This document shows positions 36,944 through 45,597 of a stretch of 64,000 nt of DNA, piece after piece. This DNA comes from Bosea sp. 685. Lineage in GTDB: Bacteria > Pseudomonadota > Alphaproteobacteria > Rhizobiales > Beijerinckiaceae. The stretch lies in the NCBI RefSeq assembly GCF_031884435.1, contig NZ_CP134779.1, positions 682,001 through 746,000 on the forward strand, in the 5' to 3' direction. The position numbers and the translations under genes were made by a program. The notes under the pieces were generated by a model. It did no database searches. It was given only the letters and a program-made list of their open reading frames with translations, and was not told the origin of the DNA. Position 1 is the stretch's first letter. Every line of letters begins with the position of its first letter.

Positions 36944-37897
36944 ATGTCCTCCGTTTCAAGCTATGCCCTTCGTCGCACCGGCCAGGCCCTGCTCGTGCTG
37001 GCTGCGGCGTTCACGGCCTCCTTCCTGCTGCTGCAGGCGCTGCCGGCCGACGCCATCCTGATCAAGTTCATGGACCCTGAAATGGGGCTCAGCCCCACGC
37101 AGATCGCTGAGATCCATGCCTCCTACGGCGCCGACCAGCCGATCCTGCAGCAATATCTGCATACGCTCGGGAATTTCCTAACCGGGCAATTCGGCTACTC
37201 GATCCAGGCCGGCGTACCGGTTTCCGACAGCCTCGCCGCCAACCTGCCGCCGACTCTGAAGCTCGCTTCGCTCAGCTTCCTCGCGGCGGCGCTGCTTGCG
37301 GTCCTGCTCGCCTTCCTGTCGAACCTTGCGGGCTTCGCCTGGCTGCGGGCGCTGATCCAGTCGGTGCCGGCGCTGTTCATCTCGATCCCGACCTTCTGGC
37401 TCGGAATCATGCTGATCCAGCTCTTCTCGTTCCAGCTCAAGCTCGTGCCTGTCATCAGCCCGGGGCCGTGGGAGCGATTGATCCTGCCGGTGGCGACGCT
37501 CGCCGTGCCGATCTCGGCGCCGCTGGCGCAGATCCTGATGCGCAATATCGACGAGGTGCTGACCCAGCCCTTCATCGCGGTCGCGCGCGCCAAGGGCGCC
37601 TCGCATCTTTATATTCTCTGGCACCATGTCGCGCGCAACGCCGTGCTGCCGACGCTGACCATCGCCGGCGTCCTGTTCGGCGAGCTGCTGGCGGGCGCAG
37701 TCGTCACGGAAGCCGTGTTCGGGCTCGGCGGCCTCGGCAACCTGACCTATCAGGCGGTCAGCACGCAGGACACGGCGGTTCTCCAGGCGATCGTGGTGAT
37801 CTCGGCGGCGGCCTTCGTCGCGATCAACCTCATCGTCGACCTGCTCTATCCCGTGCTGGACCCGCGGCTGGGACGCGGCCTGGGAGCGTCCGCATGA
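36944..37897 (+). CDS. Dipeptide-type ABC transporter permease (DppB-like)
   Basis: 317 residues with six membrane helices. The DppB N-terminal pattern (LRRTGQALLVLAAAFTASFL) is followed by the large periplasmic loop with YGADQPILQQYLHTLGNFLTG. The EAA-type loop lies near FIAVARAKGASHLYILWHHV. It ends with an ATGA overlap with the next permease. Confidence 0.93.
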   Translation: MSSVSSYALRRTGQALLVLAAAFTASFLLLQALPADAILIKFMDPEMGLSPTQIAEIHASYGADQPILQQYLHTLGNFLTGQFGYSIQAGVPVSDSLAANLPPTLKLASLSFLAAALLAVLLAFLSNLAGFAWLRALIQSVPALFISIPTFWLGIMLIQLFSFQLKLVPVISPGPWERLILPVATLAVPISAPLAQILMRNIDEVLTQPFIAVARAKGASHLYILWHHVARNAVLPTLTIAGVLFGELLAGAVVTEAVFGLGGLGNLTYQAVSTQDTAVLQAIVVISAAAFVAINLIVDLLYPVLDPRLGRGLGASA

Positions 37898-38763
37898 GCG
37901 CGACCGAAGGCTTCATCGCGGGGGGAGGGCAGGAGCGGCCCGGCGGCACCCGACGCCTCGGCTGGCTGCGCTGGCCCGGTTTGGGGCTCGTGCTCGCCTG
38001 GCTGGTGATCGGGCTCGTGGTCCTCTTCGCTATCCTGCCCGGCCTGTTCACCTCGCAGGACCCACTCGTCGGCGTGGCTGGAAGACAGTTCCGGCCGCCG
38101 AGCGCCGCGCATCTGCTCGGGACCGATGCCTTGGGCCGCGACGTCTTCGCGCGCATCGTCCACGGCTCGATCCATTCGCTTTCGGGCGCCTTTATCGCCG
38201 TCACGGTGGGGCTCTTCGGCGGCACATTGCTCGGGATCGTCGCCGGCTCGCGCGGCGGCCTCGTCGAGGACGTCATCATGCGCATCGTCGACACGCTCTT
38301 GTCCGTGCCGGCGCTGCTTTTGTCCCTCAGCGTCATCATCATCCTCGGCTTCGGCACGCTGAACGCCGCGCTTGCGGTCGGCGTCACCTCGATTGCGAGC
38401 TTCGCGCGGCTGTCGCGCTCGGAAGTGGTGCGGGTGCGCCGGAGCGACTATGTCGAGGCCGCCTTTGGCAGCGGCGGGCGCTTCGCGCAGGTGCTCTGGC
38501 GCCATGTGCTGCCGAATTCGCTGGTCTCGGTGATGGCCTTTGCCGCGCTTCAGTTCGGCAGCGCCATCCTCTCGATCTCGACGCTCGGCTTCCTCGGCTA
38601 TGGCGCGCCGCCGCCGACGCCGGAATGGGGGCTGCTGATCGCGGAGGGGCGCAACTACCTGTCGCGCGCCTGGTGGCTGACGACCGCACCCGGCCTCGTC
38701 GTCGTCGCAGTGGTGCTGGCCGCGAACCGGATCAGCCGCTCGATCGGTGGAGGTCGCCGATGA
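37894..38763 (+). CDS. Dipeptide-type ABC transporter permease (DppC-like)
   Basis: 289 residues from ATG 37894 inside the DppB stop. The N-terminal cytoplasmic part is followed by one helix, then HLLGTDALGRDVFARIVHGS, the signature of DppC/OppC permeases. DYVEAAFGSGGRFAQVLWRH is the EAA loop. It overlaps the ATPase gene by four bases, so the whole transporter is translationally coupled. Confidence 0.93.
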   Translation: MSATEGFIAGGGQERPGGTRRLGWLRWPGLGLVLAWLVIGLVVLFAILPGLFTSQDPLVGVAGRQFRPPSAAHLLGTDALGRDVFARIVHGSIHSLSGAFIAVTVGLFGGTLLGIVAGSRGGLVEDVIMRIVDTLLSVPALLLSLSVIIILGFGTLNAALAVGVTSIASFARLSRSEVVRVRRSDYVEAAFGSGGRFAQVLWRHVLPNSLVSVMAFAALQFGSAILSISTLGFLGYGAPPPTPEWGLLIAEGRNYLSRAWWLTTAPGLVVVAVVLAANRISRSIGGGRR

Positions 38764-40418
38764 ACATCGCCGTGCTGAATAAACTCGACCTGCCCTCGGC
38801 CGCGCGGTCACTGCTTTCGATCGAGAACCTCTCGGTTTCCTATGATGGGCGGCGCGTCGTCCATGGGCTGTCGCTGAGCGTCGCTCCGGGCGAGGTCGTC
38901 GCGCTCGTCGGCGAATCCGGCTCCGGCAAGACCACGACCGCGCAGGCGGTGATCGGCCTGCTGCCGCAGGGCGGACGGATCGAGGAGGGAACGATCCGCC
39001 TCGGCGAGGCCGAGATCTCGCGCTGGTCGCAGGCGCGCCTCGCCAGCATCCGGGGCTCTCGCATCAGCCTCGTTCCGCAGGACCCCGGCAGTTCGCTCAA
39101 CCCGGTGAAGACGATTGGCGCGCAGTTGACGGAGATCTTCCGCATCCATCGCCGGGGTGATCGGCGTGAGATCGAGGCGCGTGCGCTCGATCTGTTGCGT
39201 CGCGTCGGTCTCTCGCAGCCGGAGCTGAGGCTGCGTCAATATCCGCATGAATTATCCGGCGGCATGAAGCAGCGCGTGCTGATCGCGATCGCCGTCGCGC
39301 TGCAACCCGCTTTGATCATCGCCGACGAGCCGACGAGCGCGCTCGACGTCACCGTGCAGAAGCGCATCCTCGACCTGATCGATGATCTGCGCCGCGAATA
39401 CGGCACCGCGGTGCTTCTGGTCACGCATGATTTGGGCGTCGCCGCCGATCGAGCTGATCGCCTCGTCGTGCTCCAGAACGGGCGGATCCAGGAACAGGGC
39501 CGGACGGGTGGCGTCATCGCGGCTCCTCGCAGCGACTATACCCGCAAGCTGCTCTCGGATGCGCCGTCCCTGGCGAAGCCGCGCCTGAGGCCGGTCCGGG
39601 CATCCTCGCCCGATGACGCCATCATTCGCGTCGAGCATCTGGTGCAGGATTTTGCCGTCGCGGGCCGTCGCGAGCCGTTCCGGGCGGTGGATGATCTGTC
39701 CTTCACCGTGCCGCGCGGCACGACGCATGCGCTGGTCGGCGAGTCCGGCTCCGGCAAGACGACGACGGCGCGCGCCGTGGTCGGCTTTCAGAGGCCCTCC
39801 GCCGGGCGCATCCTGATCGACGGCGTCGATATCGCGACGCTGAAGGGCGAGGCGCTGCGCCAGCTGCGGCGCACGATCCAGCTCGTCTATCAGAACCCGT
39901 TCTCCTCGCTCGATCCGCGCCAGAGCATTTTTGGGATCGTCGAGGAGCCGTTGCTCAATTTCGAGCCGGTGGCGCCTGGCGAGCGGGCCCGGCGCGTCGA
40001 GGCGATCCTCGAGCGTGTCGGCCTGCCGGCGAGCGTGCTGCAACGTCGGCCGGCGGAGCTGTCCGGCGGCCAGCGCCAGCGCGTGGCGATCGCGCGTGCG
40101 CTCATCCTCGAGCCGAAGATCCTCGTGCTCGACGAGGCGGTCTCCGCGCTGGACGTCACGGTCCAGGCACAGATCCTCGCATTGCTGGACGGGCTGCAGG
40201 CGGCGCTGGGCCTGACCTATCTCTTCGTCTCGCATGACCTCGCCGTGGTCAGGCAGATCTCCGATACGGTGAGCGTCCTCAGCGGCGGCAAGGTGATGGA
40301 AAGCGGGCCGATTGAGGCGGTGTTCGAGAGGCCGCGCAGCGATTACACGCGCGCGCTGATCGAGGCCATTCCGGGGCGGCGCCTGTCGTCGGCGGAGCTG
40401 GAGACGGAGACTATATGA
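38760..40418 (+). CDS. Dipeptide-type ABC transporter ATPase, DppD-DppF fusion
   Basis: 552 residues with two complete nucleotide-binding domains on one chain. First domain: Walker A G51-ESGSGKT, signature LSGGMKQR (165-172), Walker B LIIADEP. Second domain: Walker A G327-ESGSGKT, signature LSGGQRQRVAIAR, Walker B ILVLDEA. YQNPFSSLDP is the oligopeptide-type Q-loop segment of domain two. Each half ends with the short Opp-type C-terminal motif (PRSDYTRxLL). The fused form is common for peptide and nickel importers with a single ATPase gene. Confidence 0.95.
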   Translation: MNIAVLNKLDLPSAARSLLSIENLSVSYDGRRVVHGLSLSVAPGEVVALVGESGSGKTTTAQAVIGLLPQGGRIEEGTIRLGEAEISRWSQARLASIRGSRISLVPQDPGSSLNPVKTIGAQLTEIFRIHRRGDRREIEARALDLLRRVGLSQPELRLRQYPHELSGGMKQRVLIAIAVALQPALIIADEPTSALDVTVQKRILDLIDDLRREYGTAVLLVTHDLGVAADRADRLVVLQNGRIQEQGRTGGVIAAPRSDYTRKLLSDAPSLAKPRLRPVRASSPDDAIIRVEHLVQDFAVAGRREPFRAVDDLSFTVPRGTTHALVGESGSGKTTTARAVVGFQRPSAGRILIDGVDIATLKGEALRQLRRTIQLVYQNPFSSLDPRQSIFGIVEEPLLNFEPVAPGERARRVEAILERVGLPASVLQRRPAELSGGQRQRVAIARALILEPKILVLDEAVSALDVTVQAQILALLDGLQAALGLTYLFVSHDLAVVRQISDTVSVLSGGKVMESGPIEAVFERPRSDYTRALIEAIPGRRLSSAELETETI

Positions 40419-41509
40419 TGAGCGCGACGCCGGCACGCCGTCTCGGCTTCTTCAGCCGCCTGCTGGACGCAGGCCCTCCCGCCGAGCGCTATCGCCTGGC
40501 TACCGAGCAGATCGCTCATGCCGAGCGTTTCGGCTTCGATTCGGCCTGGGTCGCTCAGCATCATTTCCATGAAGGGGAGGGCGGCTTGCCCGCGCCCTTC
40601 GTGCTGCTCGCCCATGTCGCGGCGAAAACCTCGCGCATCCGGCTCGGCACCGGCATCGTGACGCTGCCGCTGGAGCTCGCGATCCGGGTGGCGGAGGATG
40701 CGGCGGTGTTCGACCTGATCTCCGGCGGCAGGCTGGAGCTCGGTGTCGGGACTGGCGGCAATCCGAGCGCCTTCGCGGCTTTCGGCCTCGATGCGGAGAA
40801 GCGCAACGAGATCTTTGCGCGCAACCTTGCTGAATTGCGCGAGGCGCTTGCTGGCCACGTGCTGAGCGGTGGCGACAGGCTCTACCCGGCGCATCCGCCG
40901 CTGCTCGCGCGCATCTGGCAGGCGACCTTCTCGGTGGCCGGCGGCCGCCGGGCCGGGCTCGCCGGAGACGGGCTTTTGCTCTCGCGGACACAGCCGCGGC
41001 CGAAGGAGACGCCGCATGCCCGCTTGTCCGAGCTGCAGAACCCGATCCTCGACGCCTATTTCGAGGCCCTGCCGCCGGGCGAAGCGCCACGCATCCTCGG
41101 CTCGCGCAGCGTCTTTGTCACTGAGGATCGCAAGGAGGCGCTGCGCCTGGCCGAGATCGGCCTGGGCCGCGTCGTGTCGCGCTTCGTCGCAGCGGGGCAC
41201 GCCGTTCCCGGCAATACGCTTGCCGAGCTGATCGCCGCCTTCGACGTCCATGTCGGCACGCCCGACAACGTCATCGCCTCGCTGAAGGCCGACAGCACGC
41301 TTGAACGCGTCACCGACCTCGCCTTCCAGGTGCATTCGGTCGACCCGCCCCATGAGGCGATCCTGCGCTCGATCGAGCTCGTTGCGCAGGAGGTCGCGCC
41401 GGCCCTGGGCTGGCGGCCGAGGGGCGAGGATGTGACCCATCAACCGGTCTTTGCAGGGCAACCGATCTTGGCAGGGCAACCGATCTTAGCAGGGAAGGAA
41501 CCAGCATGA
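40415..41509 (+). CDS. LLM-class flavin-dependent monooxygenase (KPN_01858-like)
   Basis: 364 residues beginning ATGATG in the ATPase stop. It is a TIM-barrel luciferase-like protein: GFDSAWVAQHHFHEGEGGLP and RIRLGTGIVTLPLELAIRVA are the opening strands, and GRLELGVGTGGNPSAFAAFG the flavin phosphate loop. Such enzymes use FMNH2 supplied by a reductase and molecular oxygen to oxidise or desulfonate small molecules. No reductase gene is nearby. The C-terminus carries three in-frame copies of an 18-bp unit. The two following genes are CMD/AhpD-like. Confidence 0.9.
   Translation: MMSATPARRLGFFSRLLDAGPPAERYRLATEQIAHAERFGFDSAWVAQHHFHEGEGGLPAPFVLLAHVAAKTSRIRLGTGIVTLPLELAIRVAEDAAVFDLISGGRLELGVGTGGNPSAFAAFGLDAEKRNEIFARNLAELREALAGHVLSGGDRLYPAHPPLLARIWQATFSVAGGRRAGLAGDGLLLSRTQPRPKETPHARLSELQNPILDAYFEALPPGEAPRILGSRSVFVTEDRKEALRLAEIGLGRVVSRFVAAGHAVPGNTLAELIAAFDVHVGTPDNVIASLKADSTLERVTDLAFQVHSVDPPHEAILRSIELVAQEVAPALGWRPRGEDVTHQPVFAGQPILAGQPILAGKEPA
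41441..41494 (+). repeat. Three 18-bp tandem units at the end of the LLM gene
   Basis: CAACCGGTCTTTGCAGGG, CAACCGATCTTGGCAGGG and CAACCGATCTTAGCAGGG follow one another without gaps. They encode QPVFAG-QPILAG-QPILAG, adding a short proline-containing tail outside the barrel. The second and third units differ at one base, which points to recent slippage. Confidence 0.9.
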
Positions 41510-42114
41510 GCGCGCCCGACGACCTGATCGGCCATCTCTCCGGCATCGAGCCTGGCTCGCCGCTCGACCTCATCCGCAACCAGAGGCCGGCGGCGCGCGA
41601 GAACGCGCAGAAGAGCTTCCTGGCTCTGTTCGGGTCGGCCGATCTGGCTGGTTTTTCCCTTGGCGAGCGCTTTGCCGTCGCCGCTTTCGTCGCCGGCCTG
41701 CATGAGCAGCCTGCAGTCTTCACCTTCTATTCCGGCGAGCTCGTGAGGGCGGGCGCGCCGGAGGATATCCGCGCCGCCCTGGTCTCGGAGACGCAGCGCG
41801 GGGCGGCGCACGGCCCCTATGGGCGCTACCCGGCCGGCCCGCTCAGCGTCGAGGACAAGCTCGGGCCTGTCTATCAGCTCGGCGAAGACAATCGCGCTCT
41901 GCTCGGCGACCGGCTGTCGGCGGCGCTGGAGCATGCGCATCTCTTGGTCTTCCATCCGCGCGACGCCAGGCCCGAGGCCTTCGAGCCGCTGCTGGCGGCG
42001 GGCTGGACGACGGACGCCATCGTCACCTTGTCCCAGCTCGTCGCCTTCCTGGCTTTTCAGATCCGCACCGTCGCCGGCCTGCGCGCTCTTGCGGCCGCCG
42101 GGCTCGCAGCCTGA
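41506..42114 (+). CDS. CMD-domain protein without the CxxC pair (Avi_7170-like)
   Basis: 202 residues, starting four bases inside the end of the LLM gene. The helical carboxymuconolactone-decarboxylase fold is suggested by FSLGERFAVAAFVAGLHEQP and WTTDAIVTLSQLVAFLAFQI. I find no CxxC and no cysteine at all in the likely active-site helix, so a peroxidase reaction is not expected. It matches the companion CMD family I know from the same gene neighbourhood. It may form hetero-oligomers with the next protein. Confidence 0.8.
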   Translation: MSAPDDLIGHLSGIEPGSPLDLIRNQRPAARENAQKSFLALFGSADLAGFSLGERFAVAAFVAGLHEQPAVFTFYSGELVRAGAPEDIRAALVSETQRGAAHGPYGRYPAGPLSVEDKLGPVYQLGEDNRALLGDRLSAALEHAHLLVFHPRDARPEAFEPLLAAGWTTDAIVTLSQLVAFLAFQIRTVAGLRALAAAGLAA

Positions 42115-42128
42115 CAGGAGCCGTTTTC

Positions 42129-42728
42129 ATGACCGATACCGTGATCCGTCATCCCGACAATGATGAGCCCGTCCGCTTCACCCAGGACGATCTCGGCTGG
42201 CTGCCCTGGCTCGAACCTGTGGCCGAGGAGGCGCTGACGGAGCGCCAAAGAGCCGGCCTCATCGACGCCGCCCGGGCGAAATCAGCCTATTTCAGGCTGC
42301 TCGCGCGCGATCCGGCCATCCTCCAGGCGCGGACGCTGACCGATAAGGATATCTTCTACAACACGGCTGACGGCTTGCCGCGCGCCGAGCGCGAGCTCGC
42401 CGCGACCGCAGCCTCGCGCCATAATGGCTGCATCTACTGCGCCTCGGTCCATGCTCGCTTCGCCACAGTTCATTCCAAGCGCAAGGACGATGTCGACCGG
42501 CTTTTGGACGAGGGCGTCGGAACCGATCTCGGCGAACGCTGGAACGCGGTCGTCGCGGCCTCGGTCGCGCTCACCGAAACGCCGATCGCCTTCGGTCCGG
42601 ACGAGATCGCGCGCCTGCGCTCGGCTGGGTTGGATGATGCCGAGATCGTCGATGTGATCAACGGCGCGGCCTTCTTCAACTGGGCGAACCGGCTGATGCT
42701 GTCCCTCGGCGAGCCCCAGCGCCGTTAA
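42129..42728 (+). CDS. AhpD-like alkylhydroperoxidase-domain protein (Avi_7169-like)
   Basis: 199 residues. The redox motif is C101-IYC104-ASVH108, with the Cx2C...H spacing of AhpD-type peroxidases and their relatives, inside ATAASRHNGCIYCASVHARF. It may detoxify peroxides leaked by the LLM monooxygenase or act directly on the substrate. The stop codon TAA forms the first bases of a palindromic repeat. It ends the 35270-42728 operon. Confidence 0.88.
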   Translation: MTDTVIRHPDNDEPVRFTQDDLGWLPWLEPVAEEALTERQRAGLIDAARAKSAYFRLLARDPAILQARTLTDKDIFYNTADGLPRAERELAATAASRHNGCIYCASVHARFATVHSKRKDDVDRLLDEGVGTDLGERWNAVVAASVALTETPIAFGPDEIARLRSAGLDDAEIVDVINGAAFFNWANRLMLSLGEPQRR

Positions 42729-42830
42729 AGTGTTTTCGAGCGAACCGGACACGGGTTCGCATGAAGAAAGCGCGCTAAAGTAAAAGGGCTAGAGCAAATG
42801 AACGATCCAATCGGATCGGAAATTGCTCTA
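42726..42830. repeat. TAGAGC palindromic repeat, copy D (supplies a stop codon)
   Basis: Starts TAAAGTGTTTTCGAGCGAA, continues GGGTTCGCATGAAGAAAGCG and ends GATCGGAAATTGCTCTA. Compared with copies A and B the left end has drifted from TAGAGCG to TAAAGTG, turning a TAG stop into TAA. The right half, AGAGCAAAT...AATTGCTCT, folds on itself as in copy B. The remaining bases to 42904 show nothing else. Confidence 0.88.
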
Positions 42831-42904
42831 AAGCCCGCAGCGATCAGGCGGCGATAGATCTGCGTCACTCCGGCCAGCCGGGCACCAACATCTCGGCGCG
42901 CGCC

Positions 42905-43705
42905 CTACGGCTGGGCAATGTAGGCCCGCCCACTCATCCCCGCCATCAGCTCGGAGGCATCGCCATTGACGATGCCGAAGACCTTGATGGTTTGGCTGAC
43001 CGGGTCGACCCGGCCGCCGACCCGCGTGATCTGGGCGCCATAAGCCTTGTCGACCTCCTCGATATGAAGCTTGAAGGCATAGCCCGGCTTCAGCCAGGCC
43101 AGCCAGCGTGACGGGGCGATCAGCTCGACCTCTAGGGTCTTGTCATCGAGTATCTCAAGCAGAGGCTGGCCCGGTGTCGCATATTGGAACTGCTGGGCTT
43201 TCTGCTCCACGGTGATGCCGGAAAACGGCGCGGCGATCGTACATTTCGAGGCCGCCGCGTCAGCGATCACGAGATCGGCGCGAGCCTTTTCGACCTCGGC
43301 TCTGGAGATATCCAGTTCGAGCTGCCCGATCGATTTCAGGGCGGCGAGACGCTGGTTGATCGCCGCGGTTTTCTCCGCCTGCGTCGCCACCGCGCGCGCG
43401 CGGACGACCTGCGCGCGCTGCGCCACGCAATCGAAGGCGATCAAGACATCGCCCTGCTTGAAATGCTCTCCGACGCGTGTCGCGATCCGGTCGATCCGGG
43501 CGGCGACTTCGCTCGACAATATGGTGAAGTTGCGCGGCACCAGTTGCGCGCGAATTTCCGCGGCAGATCCCGACGGTGCGAGCTCGGCCGCGGTCTGCGC
43601 CTTGGCGCTCGTCCCCAGCGAACCCGCCAGTACAATTGCTGTCGCCAGAGCGAAAGCGGTCGATGATCGTCCGGATTTCAACGGAGAGGCGTCGATAGTC
43701 GGCAC
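42905..43705 (-). CDS. Small HlyD-type periplasmic adaptor
   Basis: 266 residues from a GTG at 43705, chosen for GGGAGGAG 6 bp upstream; the frame is open further but reads back into the TolC-like gene. A signal peptide or membrane anchor (STAFALATAIVLAGSLGTSA, then KAQT) is followed by half-lipoyl segments around a short coiled coil (about residues 85-150, VVRARAVATQAEKTAAINQR) and a beta-barrel region (LEILDDKTLEVELIAPSRWL). It is shorter than the usual 380-470-residue HlyD. It lies 28 bp after the TolC-type gene and is the last gene of the giant-protein locus. Confidence 0.85.
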   Translation of the reverse strand: MPTIDASPLKSGRSSTAFALATAIVLAGSLGTSAKAQTAAELAPSGSAAEIRAQLVPRNFTILSSEVAARIDRIATRVGEHFKQGDVLIAFDCVAQRAQVVRARAVATQAEKTAAINQRLAALKSIGQLELDISRAEVEKARADLVIADAAASKCTIAAPFSGITVEQKAQQFQYATPGQPLLEILDDKTLEVELIAPSRWLAWLKPGYAFKLHIEEVDKAYGAQITRVGGRVDPVSQTIKVFGIVNGDASELMAGMSGRAYIAQP

Positions 43706-43733
43706 GCTATCTCCTCCCGGCTTCGCCGAACCG

Positions 43734-45470
43734 CTACTGGAGCACCGGTTCGGCGACGGCCTTCGCTCCCGGCCCCCGGCGCGGGCTGTGGCTTGCGACA
43801 GCGGCCACCGGCGCCGCGCCTGCGGGTTCGGCTGCGACGGCATCCGCCAGTCTTCCGTTTTTCCAGTCGCTTGATGTCTTGCGGATCGCGGCGCTCAGGC
43901 TCGCAATGTCGAGCGCGGGCACTTTCTCGGGAACCGGGTCGATGCCGACGACGTCATAGAGCCGCCCGAGCGCCGCCTGCGCTTCGGCATAGCTGCGATA
44001 GCGGCGCAAATCCGAGTTGACCGCGCTGACCCGTGCCGAGACCCGCTCCAGCTCCGACTGCGCGTCTGTCTCGGTGCGATTGGATATCTGCTGGTAAAGC
44101 CGCCGATCGATCGACGCGAGCTGATCGGCCCAGTAATATTCCTTAGTCGCCGAAAGATACTGCTGATAGGCGATGTGCAGCTTCGCCAGCACGGCCATGC
44201 TCAAGGCTTGGCGACGCGTGACCGCGGTCTGCTCCATCAGCTCTCCCCGGCGCATTTGCTCGGGGATGGACAGGATGCTGACCAGGTTGCCGCTCAAGCG
44301 CACCGCGCCAGCCGTCCAGCTGTTGTTCACCACGAAACTGTTGCTGTCGAAACTCGGGCCGTAGCTGAAATTGAGGCCCGGCAGGTTGCGCGCCAGCATC
44401 TTGCGCGTTTCATCGGCGCTGATGCGCACCTGATAGCTCGCCTCGCGAACATCCGGATTTCGCAGCAGCGCGACTTCCTCCATCTGCTTCACGGGGACAC
44501 CCAGACGCGCGACCCGCAAAGTATTGGGTACGACGACCGAATAATTCGTGCCCGGCGGCAGGTTGAGCAGCGCGGCCAGCTCGATCTTCGAGACATCGAG
44601 CTGGCGCTGCACGGATTCGAGGTCCCGCAATGCGTCGAGCAGCGACTTCTGGTAGCGCAGCGCGTCGATCGGCGAGCGCAGCGCCTCATTCTCGACCTTG
44701 CGCGAAGATGTCAGCGCCCGTTGCGCAACCCGAATGCTGTCGCGGATGTCATCGCCCAGGCGCTGCGCGCTGGCCGCGCGCCAGAAGGCGCGGCGCACAT
44801 CCTGGAACAGGCCCTGCAACACCCGCCGGCGCTGTTCCTCGGCGACCAGGACGCGATCGGCCTGTTGGCGCGCGTTGAAATAGCTGACCCAGAAATCGAG
44901 AATATTCCAGGAGCCCGTCAGATCGGCGAAGCGCAGATCGCGATCGGTCGAGGTCGATGGCTCCAGGGACTGCCTGTTCGTCAGGATCGAGGTGCTCGAA
45001 CTCGCCAGGATGTTGTCGCGGTTGGAATAGCCGGCATTCACGCCGACCTTGGGCAGCAGGTCCAGCTTGCTGAACTCGAAATCGCGCTGTGCCACCATTT
45101 TCTCGAGAACTTTGACGCGCTCGTCGAGATTATAGGCGACCGCCCGGGCAAAGGCTTCCTCGAGCGTCAGCGGACGTTTGAGCGGCTCCTGGGCTGCAAG
45201 CACAGAAGTGACATCCTGCCTCGCTTCCGCGAGCCTTTCCTCGTCGGTGAAGGGATTCGGCTGGAAGGCGCAGCCGCCAAGGCAGGCTGTCGCGGCAACC
45301 GCGCACACCCACCGACGCAGGACCTGCCGACGCAGGACCCACCGACGCAGGACCTGCCGACGCAGGACCCACCGACGCATGACGGCCCCGGTTCTGTTTG
45401 ATTTCATGACAGCGCCGACCCCAACGCCCAGCCTAGGCGGCCGAGTCTTATTAACGATTGAGTGTTTCAT
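43734..45470 (-). CDS. TolC-family outer-membrane lipoprotein
   Basis: 578 residues at the ATG 45470; ATGs at 45407 and 45380 are alternatives, because the ribosome site for the first is very close to it. A lipobox (ACLGGC, then AFQPNPF) follows an arginine-rich stretch made of five 5-residue repeats (RRWVL/RRQVL). The body is the OEP fold: two repeats of long helices, for example ERVKVLEKMVAQRDFEFSKL and QGLFQDVRRAFWRAASAQRL, and LLPKVGVNAGYSNRDN as the first strand. It should form a trimeric outer-membrane duct working with the HlyD-type adaptors of this locus. Confidence 0.88.
   Translation of the reverse strand: MKHSIVNKTRPPRLGVGVGAVMKSNRTGAVMRRWVLRRQVLRRWVLRRQVLRRWVCAVAATACLGGCAFQPNPFTDEERLAEARQDVTSVLAAQEPLKRPLTLEEAFARAVAYNLDERVKVLEKMVAQRDFEFSKLDLLPKVGVNAGYSNRDNILASSSTSILTNRQSLEPSTSTDRDLRFADLTGSWNILDFWVSYFNARQQADRVLVAEEQRRRVLQGLFQDVRRAFWRAASAQRLGDDIRDSIRVAQRALTSSRKVENEALRSPIDALRYQKSLLDALRDLESVQRQLDVSKIELAALLNLPPGTNYSVVVPNTLRVARLGVPVKQMEEVALLRNPDVREASYQVRISADETRKMLARNLPGLNFSYGPSFDSNSFVVNNSWTAGAVRLSGNLVSILSIPEQMRRGELMEQTAVTRRQALSMAVLAKLHIAYQQYLSATKEYYWADQLASIDRRLYQQISNRTETDAQSELERVSARVSAVNSDLRRYRSYAEAQAALGRLYDVVGIDPVPEKVPALDIASLSAAIRKTSSDWKNGRLADAVAAEPAGAAPVAAVASHSPRRGPGAKAVAEPVLQ
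45307..45381 (-). repeat. Five 15-bp tandem units in the signal region of the TolC-like gene
   Basis: On the plus strand the units alternate ACCCACCGACGCAGG and ACCTGCCGACGCAGG, five in all, the last ending CATG. They are in frame and encode RRWVL-RRQVL-RRWVL-RRQVL-RRWV in front of the lipoprotein signal. The units of each type are identical, so the array is young and may vary between strains. Confidence 0.92.
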
Positions 45471-45597
45471 TCCCCTTGGTTAGTGGGCAAGAGCAAGATG
45501 CGTAAGCCAAGCGTTTCGAGCGCGAATATTGCTGGAGCGTTGCTATTTTAGCACCTTTTCGCAGCCGGAAATCTACTTCCGTTCCGTCAGGAACACG

